NCBI GenBank assembly: GCA_025174535.1
Contig: JALBUN010000030.1
Location: 111,123 to 175,122, forward strand
Length of the DNA: 64,000 bases
Origin: Cantharellus purpuraceus
Lineage: Eukaryota; Basidiomycota; Agaricomycetes; Cantharellales; Hydnaceae
Direction: 5' to 3'
The stretch's first letter is position 1, and every line of letters begins with the position of its first letter. The notes beneath the pieces were generated by a model. It had not been told where the DNA came from. It searched no databases and saw nothing but the letters and a program-made list of their open reading frames with translations. Below, in pieces: positions 43,616 to 56,579 of this stretch. Position numbers and translations under genes: made by a program.

Positions 43616-43731
43616 GTATATATCTCACCAATCTGCATACCACACAGCTTTCATCCTACGCTTTTGTTTACTTTAGACTCAATAAATATGTTCAGCGGAA
43701 GATATCCAGTCTCTATTTGCAAGCGCAGGTA

Positions 43732-44330
43732 CTAAGTTGCCCAAGTGTCATCTTTCTTTACAACAACATTACTGACATCCGTTTGACTTCCCACTGCAAT
43801 GTTGTGGGGTGATGCGAAGTCCATGGAGCTGATACGCAAGAAGCTTGGTGAAATATACTAAAACGGGAGTTGGATGTAAAATCTCACGACGGACTGCGCA
43901 TCCTCAATATATGAGGGCGCATAGCACTTCCAATAAGCAGCTGTGTCTGCGCTGCGTCGACACTGAGCTCAAGGTGCTTGTTATTGATGCGGGTCCACTC
44001 ATGACTGGGTGTTCCGTAGTGTTGAATGTAGCGTGTGATATAGGATCCGTCTTTGTCAATGTACGGAGCGAGATTATAAATGCCGAAGCCCAGAAGGGTG
44101 AGTATGACAGTGTTGCGCCAGAAAGGCGTGTTGAAGCCTAAAGGTGAGGTGAATTTCTTAAGCCAGAGAGGACCCAAGGCCAGTCGTGACACACTTTCTT
44201 CCGGATAGACATTGGCATCCTCATAGTGTGAGTGCGGGTCAGAAGATGAATGCCTGATCTGACTAGCTGGGAGTGATATGCGAGTCGACCTGCGACACAG
44301 GCCAAGCACCCTTTGGCGGGCGAGTGGCAT
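43732..44330 (-). CDS. Mitochondrial complex I accessory subunit, 17.8-kDa-type
   Basis: Two exons, 44330-43888 and 43828-43732, joined over a 59-bp intron, give 179 residues in frame. The start is the ATG at 44330, which heads an Arg/Ser-rich mitochondrial presequence (MPLARQRVLGLCRRS). A single membrane segment (NTVILTLLGFGIYNLA) follows, then a soluble part with WTRINNKH and a conserved end DFASPHNIAVG. The order matches fungal NADH:ubiquinone oxidoreductase 17.8-kDa subunits, which stabilise the membrane arm of complex I. It is convergent with the Atg27-like gene (117 bp between ends). This is the first intact host gene right of the telomeric tract. Confidence 0.65.
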
Positions 44331-44685
44331 AGTGCGGATGGTGGAGTGTGACCTGTGAACCTCAGGGATTTGTGACAACATGTTTATACTGTCATGACTT
44401 TCAATGACCTTACGTGCCTTCGAACATTTCATTGCGTATTGAGCTCTTTGTGCATCACAATAGAGCTAGTGATCCTTGCGATTTTATTGTCAATGTCGAT
44501 GAAGGCTGGCTTACTGCTACTATAACTGATTTCAGGTCAACCTCTGTTAGTGGTATCGAGCTGACAGTTCTGTGATCTCAATGTACTCGGTTTGTGGCTG
44601 ACTCGGGGCTGGTTGAGAGAGGTGCTTAAAGTCTTTGTAAGTCGCGGTCTGCCCCTTCATTGTTGTACACAGCATTAAGCCAAGA

Positions 44686-45033
44686 ATGCAGCCTCCCCAC
44701 CGTCATATCACATCAAGCACGCTGCCCGACCTTTCTCCTTTGTCAGCAACTAACACGATTGCCCAAATCCCTGTCAAAGATACTTGTCTTTCAACCAACG
44801 ACCCAGTATCTTTGTCGCGCACCCCCATGCATAGCGTCACCGCTGAAGACTTGTTCACCCTGCTCGACAAGATCAACGCCGAAATGACGCAAGAGATCGC
44901 TCGAATTACAGCAGCCATCGGTGAGGTCGAGGATAGTGTCAAACTTCTTCGTTTCGATAGGCTGAAAGCGTGCGTCCGAAGTGCCAAGCATTTTGTCGAG
45001 GATGAGGGGCGAAACAACCTGCAGATTCTTTGA
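44686..45033 (+). CDS. Small protein of unknown function with coiled coil
   Basis: A single-exon frame of 115 codons. The first 45 residues are Ser/Thr/Pro-rich and likely disordered. Residues of about 50-95 (VTAEDLFTLLDKINAEM and onward) form a heptad-patterned helix. No domain is recognised. The ATG at 44686 is the first in the frame. It could be a real small gene or chance. The helix favours real coding. Confidence 0.4.
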   Translation: MQPPHRHITSSTLPDLSPLSATNTIAQIPVKDTCLSTNDPVSLSRTPMHSVTAEDLFTLLDKINAEMTQEIARITAAIGEVEDSVKLLRFDRLKACVRSAKHFVEDEGRNNLQIL

Positions 45034-45568
45034 GGAGCGCCTTTGATCTGAAACCATCGCAGACAAGATATGTAGTACCTATTTGATCCAGGGTTCCAAA
45101 GAGACACGTTCAGGAATCAACAATTATGCATGACCTCGCGAATCAAACTACGAATCAGTCAAATTAAAGTCGACATATACTCTGCCACAGCAATCACGTG
45201 CCGAGGGTCAAAACTTTTGTTGACATGTAAAGTAACTGGAATATAACAATGAAAGCAAAAGGCAAAAAGAATCCATAGATGGTACCTGCTGCAGATCCTA
45301 GTTCGAGTTACTTCCCAAATTACGAGGTGTCCTCTAATTTGAGTAACGATACGCCTTGTTAGGTAGGGAAACCGCTTCCGTGGGTGCTTGTGGGCTCAAA
45401 CCTAGTGTAAACAACATAGTTTCGCACATAAGTCGCTGAGATTTCATCACAAGAGCAACAACTCGCTCCTCCGCTCAAGCGCGTTCGTTCTTTCAGACCA
45501 CAGGGTCGCTGTTCTTATTTCCTCCTACGTATACCCCACCCTTTTATGCATAGTCTCCCTTATCCGCA
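45034..45568. other. Intergenic region upstream of RAX2
   Basis: About 530 bp without coding signal. A pyrimidine-rich stretch (CTTATTTCCTCCTACGTATACCCCACCC) just before the RAX2 start is typical of a fungal promoter/transcription start. Confidence 0.5.
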
Positions 45569-48500
45569 ATGACCTCAAGAAAACGTCAACCAAGGTATCT
45601 CACTCTCATCCATATTCTTTGCGCAAGCAATGCCGTCTTGGCGGCTTTGCCAAAGGTCGACTTTGACCGCATGGGCATGGTCGGCCTGGCTGGTTCATTC
45701 GCAGGTTTTGACCTATTCGACAACTCATCGTTCTCCTTCAATCCCTCGACTGCGACCCTCCTGTCACGAGGGGTTGATGGCTCCTTGTCCCCCGTTGCAT
45801 CCACGAATTCAGGCGGTCGTGTGATAGCTGGTTGCGCTGTTGGCGATACATATTATCTGGGTGGATCCTTTAGTTCCATTGGCAACACGGCAACAAGCAA
45901 CATCGTTTCGTACACACCCTCGACAGGTGCTTTCGCATCTTTGGCCGGGGGTTTAGATGGTGAGGTTGATGCCATGTATTGCGATCAGTCTGGAGGCAAT
46001 ATCTGGGCTGGAGGTGCATTTCATGCTCCTGTTTCCACCTCTGGATCAAGTGGGTACAAAGGGGGCGTCGCTGTGTACAATGTGAAAGGGAGCTCATGGG
46101 CGCCACCTCCGTTCGGTGGCCTGGCTGGTGCAGCTGGCCGAGTACAATCCATCACTTCCAATCCCTCTGCATCAAGCCTCTATTTGGCGGGCTCCTTTCT
46201 GACTGCGTTCCAGTCTGGCATCCCCACGCCGAATGGTACCAATAATCCAAACGTACCATTTTCCATTGGCGCAACACCATTCTCATCTTCGCTTGTCCCG
46301 ATTCCTCTTACCAGTGCTGGCACACAAATAAATGCATTGCCAAGCAACATTCGTCTCGAGTTCTCTAATATCTCCAATATCCTTTGCCCAGCGGGAGCTG
46401 ATGGCCCAGGAAACACCTGGTTAGCACAGGATGGATCAACAGCGCAACTCACTGTACGGACATTTCAATTTTCCACGGCGAGCGGTTTACGGCTTGGCAA
46501 TACATTTGTAGAGGGTCGAGGCACTACCGCGTTCAGGTAAGTTTTAGACGAGCATCATCTTGTCAATTGTAACCTCAAAGTTCCTAGTGTATTGACGATT
46601 CCAGACAATCAACCCCTGACGTTTAACTATGTGGATCCGGTGACGCTGCGCAATCAGACATGTTCAACGTCTTGCCCTCTCGGGACAGACCCGTCAGTCC
46701 TATACCAGGACTTTCTATTCGATGGTGTTCCGCAGTCGCTTACCGGTCTTCAAATCACTCTGAGCCAGTGGCAAGGTGCAGGATCTGGGCTCCATATCTT
46801 GCAGCTGCTCTCCAGTGGTGCATTTGCTTCCGCCGTACCTAGTCAAAATCAACCGTCATGTTTCTCCCCTGGTGCATCAACCTCAACGCAGTCAGGTGCA
46901 TGGGCAACTATAGAAGCTACAACATCTATTCCTGGTACGACACAACCCATTCTAGTGTCCACCGTCAATGTCGGAACACCGTCCTCTGCATCGCCCTCGA
47001 TTACATGGATGCCATACGTCTCGGCCTCGGGAGACTATGATATCAATTTACTTATTCCTGGGTGCACCAACCTCCAGGACTGCCCCCAGCGTACCTCAGT
47101 TAAAGTTACCGTTTCTCCTGGAGGCGGACTCCCACCAGTTGTTACAACTGTCCGCCAGGATGTGACAACTGATATGACTACTGGCATATATCGTGGCCCT
47201 ATATTTCCCTCAGGCCCTAACTTTCAAACTAGCATCACGTTGCAACTTGCGGATCAGCCTGTGGGTGGTGGACAGAACGGCAAGTTTGAACTAGTAGCCG
47301 ACAGGGTGCAACTTGTGCTTACATCCGTAAACACCACCGGGATCACGGGTTCGGGGATCAATGGCACCAATGCGGAGGGAGTGAAGCGAGGTTTCGGATT
47401 CTTTGAATGGAACTTAAGTGGACAGGGCAACTTAGATGCAACAGGTGTTATTCCCAACTCAAGCGAAACTTCCAACGACGCACTTGGCCTGCAACTCTTC
47501 TCTGCGCTAGGCAACAATACATCTGCCAACGTTCCTTTCATCATCAATACAGTGGCTACTCACATGTCGGGCACCATTTTTGTTGGCGGGAGTTTCACAC
47601 TCTCTTCTGGTCTGGCCAATATCGTCGCTTTTAAAGGCAACTCTTTGACTGGATTGGCAGGCGGAGGGTTGAATGGCCCCGTCAATTCGCTTGGTATTGT
47701 TGGTGATACACTGTATGTTGGCGGCGCATTCCTGGATACACCTTCGGGTACAGGAAGTGGAGCTTTCCGTGGTGTTGTTCAATATGATGTTCAAAACGAT
47801 AAGTGGATCGCGCTACAGGCCGGTGTCAATGGCGCTGTTACAAGCATCAACGTAGCCCATAGCAAACTTGACGTAGTGGGTAACTTTACGCAGCTTCCTT
47901 CCTCTCCCAACTCTACTTCTGGTGCCACTGCTGTGGGATTCGCTACTTGGGACATTGGGAATGGTACCTGGGTTAATCCGGGTGGTTTCCTCACTGGTAG
48001 CATGGCTTTTGTCGCTAATGGCACAGGGTCTGCCCCAGAGTTCCTCGCTGGGAGCGTTACGTCTTCTCGAGAGTTTGGAGCTGATGGATTCGCCATGATC
48101 TCCAATGGTAAACAAGCGAATGGCCAACCGACGATCACGCCCTTGACTGTACAGTTAGACTCGATAACTGTTTCCACGGGAGTGGCTTCTAAACGTCGCA
48201 GCTTCCGTCGGTCTTCATGGCTGGGCTCAATAAGTTTGACACGATTCTTTGCTCGTCAGAATTCGAATCAGCCAAGCCCTCTCCCTGCATTTCCCTCTGC
48301 ACCTGCACCTGCGGTACTGGCAGGTGCTTTTTGGAAGAACACATCGTCCTCTGCCCAGATGGCTATTATAGGAGGTAATTTCTCCTTCCCGTCAGGATCG
48401 TTGACAGCCCAGAGCGTTGCATTCTACGATGCTTCTAAGGCGAATGTAATTGGGACCAGAGGGGCTCAAATCAATGGAACCGTGCGGGCGTTACAAGTGT

Positions 48501-50206
48501 TCAATAATACCTTATTCGTCGGTGGCCAGTTCACATTGTCCGGAACGCAAGGGGATGGTTTAGCTATATATGATTTGGCAGGACAGCAATGGGACACGTC
48601 TTTTCAAGCTTTGCAGGGTATGCACATTCATACTATATTAATCATGTCCTTATCCCCTCTTATCTTGATAGGTTCAGAGGTTGTTGTTCGATCGATCACA
48701 GTACCACCGTCGAAGACAGATACCGTTGTTGTAGCTGGAACTTTTGGTGCGGCTGGATCCCTACCGTGCCAGGGTATCTGTCAGTTCGACACTTTATTGA
48801 AGCAGTGGAGTCAGCTTGGACAAGGTATTAACGGAGAGGTTTCCTGCGTTGTGTATACTGTAGGTGGTCATTACAACCAGGATTGTCCAATGCTTATTCA
48901 GGACGTTCATAAGTCCAACCCTACTCTTCTTGTGGCTGGGGGCTCTATCGTTTTACCTGATGGCAGCCCTTCAAACATTGCTGCATACAGCTTTACAAAC
49001 AACACATGGTCACCAGTTGGACAAGGCTCACAAATACCAGGTCCGGTGACAGCTTGTGAAGTGGATAATGGCAATGCCAGTAGCATATTTGCGGCCGGAA
49101 GGTAGGACAAGCTTATAGCCCCAGTAACTGCTAATCGTTTACGACGAATTCGTAGTTCTTCTGACGGGTCGGCGCCCTTCCTGACGTTTTGGAATGGTGT
49201 TGCATGGAAAACTCTAGGTTGGTCAGAATTATGTCTTACTTTACTCTGCTAATGCGAGGCGTTATCGTAGGATCTACGTTCCACAGTCCAACTTCGGTTT
49301 CCCAACTCTCTATGGTGCCGCTTCAGGATACTCACTCCTCGAATGGAATAATCGAATCGGACCGTATGCTCCTTATATCTGGCTCGCTCGCATCAGACAC
49401 TTTCGGGAATGTCTCCTCTGCTCTCTTTGACGGGCAAGATTTCTTCCCTTACATTGTATCTACTTCACCCTCAGGGGGGTCTGGATTTGTGTCACAATTC
49501 TTCCGTTCTCTCACCACCTTCAGTTTTAATCAGCGCCGTAAGTGCTTTCTACCTGTCAGGGAGATGATGAAATGCATGCTAAAGTCTTGAACAGATTTCT
49601 TACCTATTGGTGTTGTCATCTTAATTTCAATCGCCATTGCCACTGGAATCGTCTTTTTCCTCCTTCTCATCGGCATCTTGTGGACGTTGCTCTCACGCCG
49701 TGATCACGACAGTGGGAAAATCGATCCAGCGGAGTATGATGATGACAGCCTTCATCGTCCATCGTCGCTCCTTGAACATATCAATGCAGCCACACGGGGA
49801 ACAATCATTGGCGCAGGAGTTGATACACCTTTTGATCAAAAGAAGGCCGATCAGCAGGATGTTGGATCACCGGGGTCAGAGACTTTTGCTGCAGAACATG
49901 AACAAGCTCCTTACATTCGGTCTACGGACACCCCCATTGACGCGGCACTTGGGACATTGCAGAATGAAGGGGAGGAGATGGCGCGACCAACGCATGTGCG
50001 ATATTCTTTTGATGGAGATGGTGAGGGTGAATTGCCGTTATCGGCAGGAGCCCAGGTAATTGTTTTGGATGATCGGGATCCTGCGTAAGTGTTCATCTTT
50101 ATTGCATCTCTGTTTTGCTTCTGACATGTACTCTGGCAGATGGTGGTATGCACGAGACCCGAATACCGGACGTGAAGGGGTTATTCCAGCGTCATACTTG
50201 TACTAA
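45569..50206 (+). CDS. RAX2: Bud-site/polarity landmark protein RAX2
   Basis: Seven exons (45569-46536, 46588-48617, 48672-49101, 49156-49217, 49271-49537, 49595-50084, 50140-50206) give 1,437 residues in frame. A signal peptide (LIHILCASNAVLAAL) is followed by a very long extracellular part of repeated beta-propeller/Kelch-like blades (recurrent YLGGSF, LFVGGQF and VAGTFG motifs) with many N-glycosylation sites. One transmembrane helix (ISIAIATGIVFFLLLIGILW) leads to a cytosolic tail. Yeast RAX2 is a large type I membrane protein that marks old division sites and, in filamentous fungi, hyphal tips. The tail ends in an SH3-like domain (YSFDGDGEGELPL, then after the last intron WWYARDPNTGREGVIPASYL), not present in yeast RAX2 as I know it. 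The start is the ATG at 45569, just upstream of the signal peptide. Confidence 0.9.
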
Positions 50207-50812
50207 AACACTCTAGCATTGCATCGCTGGTCCGATTTTGAGCGACCGTCGATTTTCCTTAATGATCAATTCGTTTTGGTGTCCTGTTTCACGATTGGCA
50301 TGAACGTTACGGTAACGATAAATAACGTCTCATGCAAGCAAGTAAACTTTCCCATCACATGGTTCAATCGCATTGTTGCTCTCCATATCTTCTGCATATG
50401 CTTGTAAGTTAGGGATCTCGTCATCAAGCATGCAGTCGAGATGAAGCTTGAGCTGGTTTGAGTGAAGACCGCGCGTGATCTGCTGGCCTAACGCATTGCT
50501 GGCCTGCTCTCTCATTATCTGGATCTTCACAATAACTACAGTGGGTGTTGTAAAATATCGACACCTATGAATGCAGTCCTGGGAGTTGTAGCCAACCCAT
50601 TGTCAACCTAATGACAGACGCTCGATCGGTGCTAACGTTAAAATGGAGGGTCTCGTGCAAGATTAGCATCTCACAGATCAAGAGATGTCAGATATTATGA
50701 CGTACGTAAGACGAAGCGGGGATATATCTAGTTACGTCGCATAGTGTGAAATAGGATCAGCCTCGAGTTCCCATCTTCTATATCACTATCATATACCAAC
50801 TCTGAGTCCTCC
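50207..50812. other. Intergenic region between RAX2 and the aminotransferase
   Basis: About 600 bp, with a CT-rich tract (TATCACTATCATATACCAACTC) just before the next start. No gene recognised; a 60-odd-codon minus frame at 50,530-50,330 lacks support. Confidence 0.5.
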
Positions 50813-52413
50813 ATGGCTGCCTCTCTCGTTCAATTTGGACAACGCCATGTCGCGCGAGGAATCAATCGTTTGGCTAACACTGTGATTACAAGCGCCAAAG
50901 GATCCCATGTTCAGCTTGAGGACGGCAGAAAGTTGCTAGACTTTACCTGTGGAATTGGTGTAACCAATCTGGGTACGCTTGAAGATTATCTGCAATACGT
51001 ATGGTTGAATGCACGAGGTAATCAGGTCACTGTCATCCGAAAGTGAGTCGCGCAGCAGCCGAGCAATGCAGCAAAGCCACACATATTCAGGTAGGTATAA
51101 GGTTTGACTGTTTATGTTCTGGAATAATAAAAGTCGTTCACCCTAGTGCAGCATTGCCTTCCATGAACCATACCTCCGTCTGATTCAGAAACTGCAACCT
51201 GTTATGCCTCATCACTCCCTGGATACCTTTTTCTTCTGGAACTCGGGTTCTGAAGCTGTAGAGGCTGCCATTAAGCTGGCGCGAACGGCCACTAAAAGAC
51301 AGAATATCATAACCATGCAAGGTTAATAGCTAGTACTGGCTTCCATTGGTGATCTCACTGCAGCGTGTGTAACTAGGGGCATACCATGGAAGAACATTTG
51401 GCGCCATGGCCTTAACAAGGAGTAAGACGATTTACAGCCAAGGCGTTGCTCCATTGATGGTGAGCTGGCAAATTAAATTATACTCATCTCATATTCCTTC
51501 TTAGCCCGGTGTCTTCACAACCGCATTCCCGTATTGGCACCAACACTCTCTTCCAGCATCTACCTCCGAAGAAGAGCTCACCCGCCAATCCCTCTGGCAG
51601 TTAGACCTCCTGTTTTCGCAGCAGACAAGGCCACATGATACGGCCGCTATTATCTTGGAACCAGTCCTAGGCGAAGGTGGCTATGTCCCTGCACCTCCTG
51701 CCTTCGTCCGGGGTTTACGCAATGTCTGTGACAAGTACGGCATACTTCTCATTGTCGACGAAGTTCAGAGTGGTTTTGGCCGAACTGGAAAGTACTTTGC
51801 TATCGAGTACAGCAAGGTTCGCCCAGATATCATGATAATGGCGAAGGGAATTGCGAATGGATTTCCTCTGAGTGGGATTGTGAGCTCCCGAGAGCTCATG
51901 GATACCCAAGCGCCAGGAAGCGTGGGTGGTACCTATGCAGGAAATGCGGTAGCTTGTGCTGCCGGAGTTGCCTGTGCAGAGGTAATGCAGGAGGAGAGTG
52001 TTCTGGCCAATGTTCAAGCGAGGTATAATTTGACCACTACGTGTTGACGCATAGGAGTAATCTTTTTTTCCAGATCCTCAGAGCTATTCGAGGCATTACA
52101 CGAGTTACGCACGAACCCCAAGACGGCACCCTACATTGCTGAGGTTCGTGGACAGGGCCTCATGGTTGCTGTGGAATTTAAGTCACCCGGAAACTCATCC
52201 AATGACCCTGCGAGTGGCGCCTCGAACACGTCTGGATTGGCCAACAAAATCTCACAGCTCTGCCAGGAAAAAGGGTTACTCATACTGACCACGTCAGTGT
52301 TCGAAGTAATCCGATTTATTCCAGCATTGGTAATCTCCAAAGAGGAGCTTGCACAGGGAGTTAAGATTTTTAAGGAGGCTGTCCAGGAGGTCATTGCATG
52401 CGCACACAGATGA
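50813..52413 (+). CDS. Class III PLP aminotransferase, 4-aminobutyrate aminotransferase type
   Basis: Six exons (50813-50972, 51026-51090, 51147-51321, 51377-51459, 51505-52022, 52074-52413) give 446 residues. Seen: GVTNLGHCHPKV near the N-terminus, WNSGSEAVEAAIKLAR (cofactor phosphate site), YHGRTFGAMA, the LIVDEVQSGFGRTGK block whose Asp binds the pyridine nitrogen, and MAKGIANGFPLSG with the PLP-binding Lys. These are hallmarks of GABA/ornithine-type class III transaminases. The likely reaction is transfer of the amino group of 4-aminobutyrate (or a similar omega-amine) to 2-oxoglutarate. No mitochondrial presequence is evident, so it is probably cytosolic as in yeast. Substrate within the class is inferred, not proven. 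Confidence 0.85.
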
Positions 52414-52629
52414 GACTATTACATGTATTGGAACTCTGTATAAGCCGCCAATGTAGTTTTACTACTGCCGCACAGCGACTGCGGGCGGCAGAAGATAGGG
52501 ATTACTCAAATTAGCGAAGCCACGTGATACTACCGTCTCGTCAGCGTCATTTGTGGATCATGGCGCACAGTTTGTTTCCGTTACCACTTTGCCGGTAAGT
52601 ACCCTTGACTCTCACAGCAAGTTGTCGAC

Positions 52630-54733
<2,104 letters not shown>

Positions 54734-55049
54734 TCATGGTTTGGTTTTGTATTTTTGTATAACACGTCTTGTGTGTGCTGGGCTCGCCACCGAACATTAT
54801 TATGTTATGTTTTACCGTAGTCAAATATCATGTAACAAGAATGATTTAGACAAGATACTAAGTAAATTGACTTGAACGTGCGAACTGCAGAACAACAAAA
54901 GAAATATCCATTTGCGAGCTGAAATCGTCTACATTTTGGCTTGATCCGTGTATCGTAGCATAACGATTCGATTCGCGGAGCACCCACGTGATAGAATGCT
55001 CGGTACGTATGCATGATGTCACGTGCACCCTCTAACTGTGATTCTCACC
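54734..55049. other. Intergenic region
   Basis: Terminator/promoter spacer between tandem genes; no coding or RNA signal seen. Confidence 0.5.
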
Positions 55050-55625
55050 ATGTGTAAGTTCGAACTCGTGGTTCTCGGCGTTGAGTCGCTGTATGCTAAC
55101 ACTTCCGTGGGTGCAGCTGAATCTACACCAGTTACTGTCCCTTCCACAACGGATGCCACCGCCGACGCCATCACTGACGAGGTCGTTGACAGGGTGGAGG
55201 ATGGGGACGTTGATGCTGCCACAGCGCGGAAGCAACTGGAAAGGAAATTGAGCTTAAGGCCCGAGAAGAAAGATCTCGTGGAGAGGAATATTCTGAAAGG
55301 CGCGTTACGCATGAATGTCATCGCTAACCTGCACGGCTCAACGTGTCCATGGACCATAGACTCGAATGTCGCACCAGCATTACAGGCCGCCCAGGCTGAA
55401 TTGCAGAGATCACAGCTGGAGGTGAGAACGATTGCAATTGGTAGGGGACCCTGAATCGACAAATATTTTGACAGGACAAGCTGGATCAAGCACTCCAGCA
55501 ACGCCCCAATGCCGAGGAGTTAATAAAGGGCGGTATACTCAAGGGCATGTACAAGTGTTCAACCAACGACAGTTTTTGTCTAACCCTTGTATCCTGCAGC
55601 TAACGAGGCGCCACAGTCCTCATAG
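55050..55625 (+). CDS. Small RPEL-repeat protein
   Basis: Four exons (55050-55053, 55117-55421, 55475-55544, 55600-55625) give 134 residues. The first exon is only four bases (ATG plus T), completing a Ser codon after the intron to give MSESTPVTV. Two RPEL-type motifs are visible: RKQLERKLSLRPEKKDLVERN, and after the second intron LDQALQQRPNAEELIKGGIL. RPEL motifs bind monomeric actin in animal proteins. The last intron appears to use a GC donor (GCATGT), giving an end ANEAPQSS. With a GT donor 4 bases later the protein would stop at once. Small RPEL proteins occur across basidiomycetes but their role is not known to me. Confidence 0.7.
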
Positions 55626-55740
55626 AAAGCAGTGGTGGTGGGTGTACGATATTCCCGAGGAGATATGAATGATCCTTGTAACAACGACGCCTTAAAGCTT
55701 GAATTAAATGTTATGTATGTTGCCCTACGAGCCATGAATG

Positions 55741-56403
55741 TCATGGACTATTCGATCCTCTCGAGCCACGTTTGACTCTCTCCCGGATCTCTCTCCCTGC
55801 TCTCCGGGCGCCATCAGTGCCAGCCCACCCCCTCTTGCTCAGCCAGTTGACAAATTTGGGCGTAAATGCGGCAGTGAGTCCAATCCTGATAGGTAAAAAG
55901 AGGGTCTTATGGACAGTGTAGGCCAGGACGATCATGGCGTAAAGACCCTCAGAACCGTCAGTGGGATGGCCGGGGGTATCCGGCTCGCCACTATGTGCAG
56001 GAGGTGTACGACCGATGAGGTCGAGGAAAAATGATTTTATGGACGCGGCCATGTAGGAGACTTGGTTTGCACCAAGGAGGTTGATGGCCACAAATGCGAC
56101 ACCAAAGTCGAGCGTCGAGAAGACGAAGTATACGCCGAGGGCGTACCACCCGTATGATTTGATGAGGGTTTTTAGACGACCGGAGAGTGTTTTTTGCACC
56201 TCTGGGGACGATGGCGATGATGGGGAATGTGGTGGCGTTGGTGAAGACGTCAGACGAGGTCTGGAGATTGAAAAATATCTAAGAAAAAAGGGCTGTGTGA
56301 GACGTGTGCGTGGGGTGACGGCGCGGGTGAGGGGAAGGAGGGGGCGGATGCCGAGTCTTGGAAGGACAGAGAGACCTCTCAACATGCCAGGCATGGTGGG
56401 CAT
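55741..56403 (-). CDS. FAM210/DUF1279-type mitochondrial membrane protein
   Basis: A single exon of 220 codons. An Arg-rich, acid-free N-terminus (about residues 1-50) looks like a mitochondrial presequence. A Pro/Ser linker follows, then the DUF1279 core: LKTLIKSYGWYALGVYFVFSTLDFGV, the second membrane part near YAMIVLAYTVHKTLFLPIRIGLTAA, and a WLSKRGWAG end. Human FAM210A/B and yeast relatives sit in the inner membrane and support mitochondrial translation or biogenesis. It is divergent from the S-adenosylmethionine decarboxylase gene, with only 159 bp between the starts. Confidence 0.85.
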   Translation of the reverse strand: MPTMPGMLRGLSVLPRLGIRPLLPLTRAVTPRTRLTQPFFLRYFSISRPRLTSSPTPPHSPSSPSSPEVQKTLSGRLKTLIKSYGWYALGVYFVFSTLDFGVAFVAINLLGANQVSYMAASIKSFFLDLIGRTPPAHSGEPDTPGHPTDGSEGLYAMIVLAYTVHKTLFLPIRIGLTAAFTPKFVNWLSKRGWAGTDGARRAGREIRERVKRGSRGSNSP

Positions 56404-56562
56404 AGCTGTCGTAGTCTCGGCAACTACGATGGATTATGTCAGGCACGCGCTAACACGACGTGACAATTTCGGTGACATTCGGGTAACTCTTGAAATTCTT
56501 TATAGTTTTCCGCGTGCCTTTCTCTTTAATGCTACAAGGTCCCCCCTCTTTGCCAAAGCACC
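56404..56562. promoter_or_regulatory. Shared bidirectional promoter (FAM210-like / AdoMetDC)
   Basis: 159 bp separate the two divergent start codons, so both genes must use it. It carries a TTTATAG box-like sequence near 56,500 and a CT-rich tract next to the decarboxylase start. Confidence 0.6.
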
Positions 56563-56579
56563 ATGTCGGTTATCGATGA
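56529..56579 (+). promoter_or_regulatory. Possible upstream ORF overlapping the AdoMetDC start
   Basis: An ATG at 56529 opens a 16-codon frame (MLQGPPSLPKHH, then four more residues) ending at TGA 56577-56579, past the main ATG at 56563 and out of frame with it. Overlapping uORFs reduce initiation downstream. It matters only if the transcript starts upstream of 56529, which I cannot see. Confidence 0.4.

Noticed and set aside
47254..48177. Minus-strand frames of 95-130 codons inside RAX2
   Set aside because: They lie antisense to the second RAX2 exon, whose frame and splicing are consistent over 1,437 residues.
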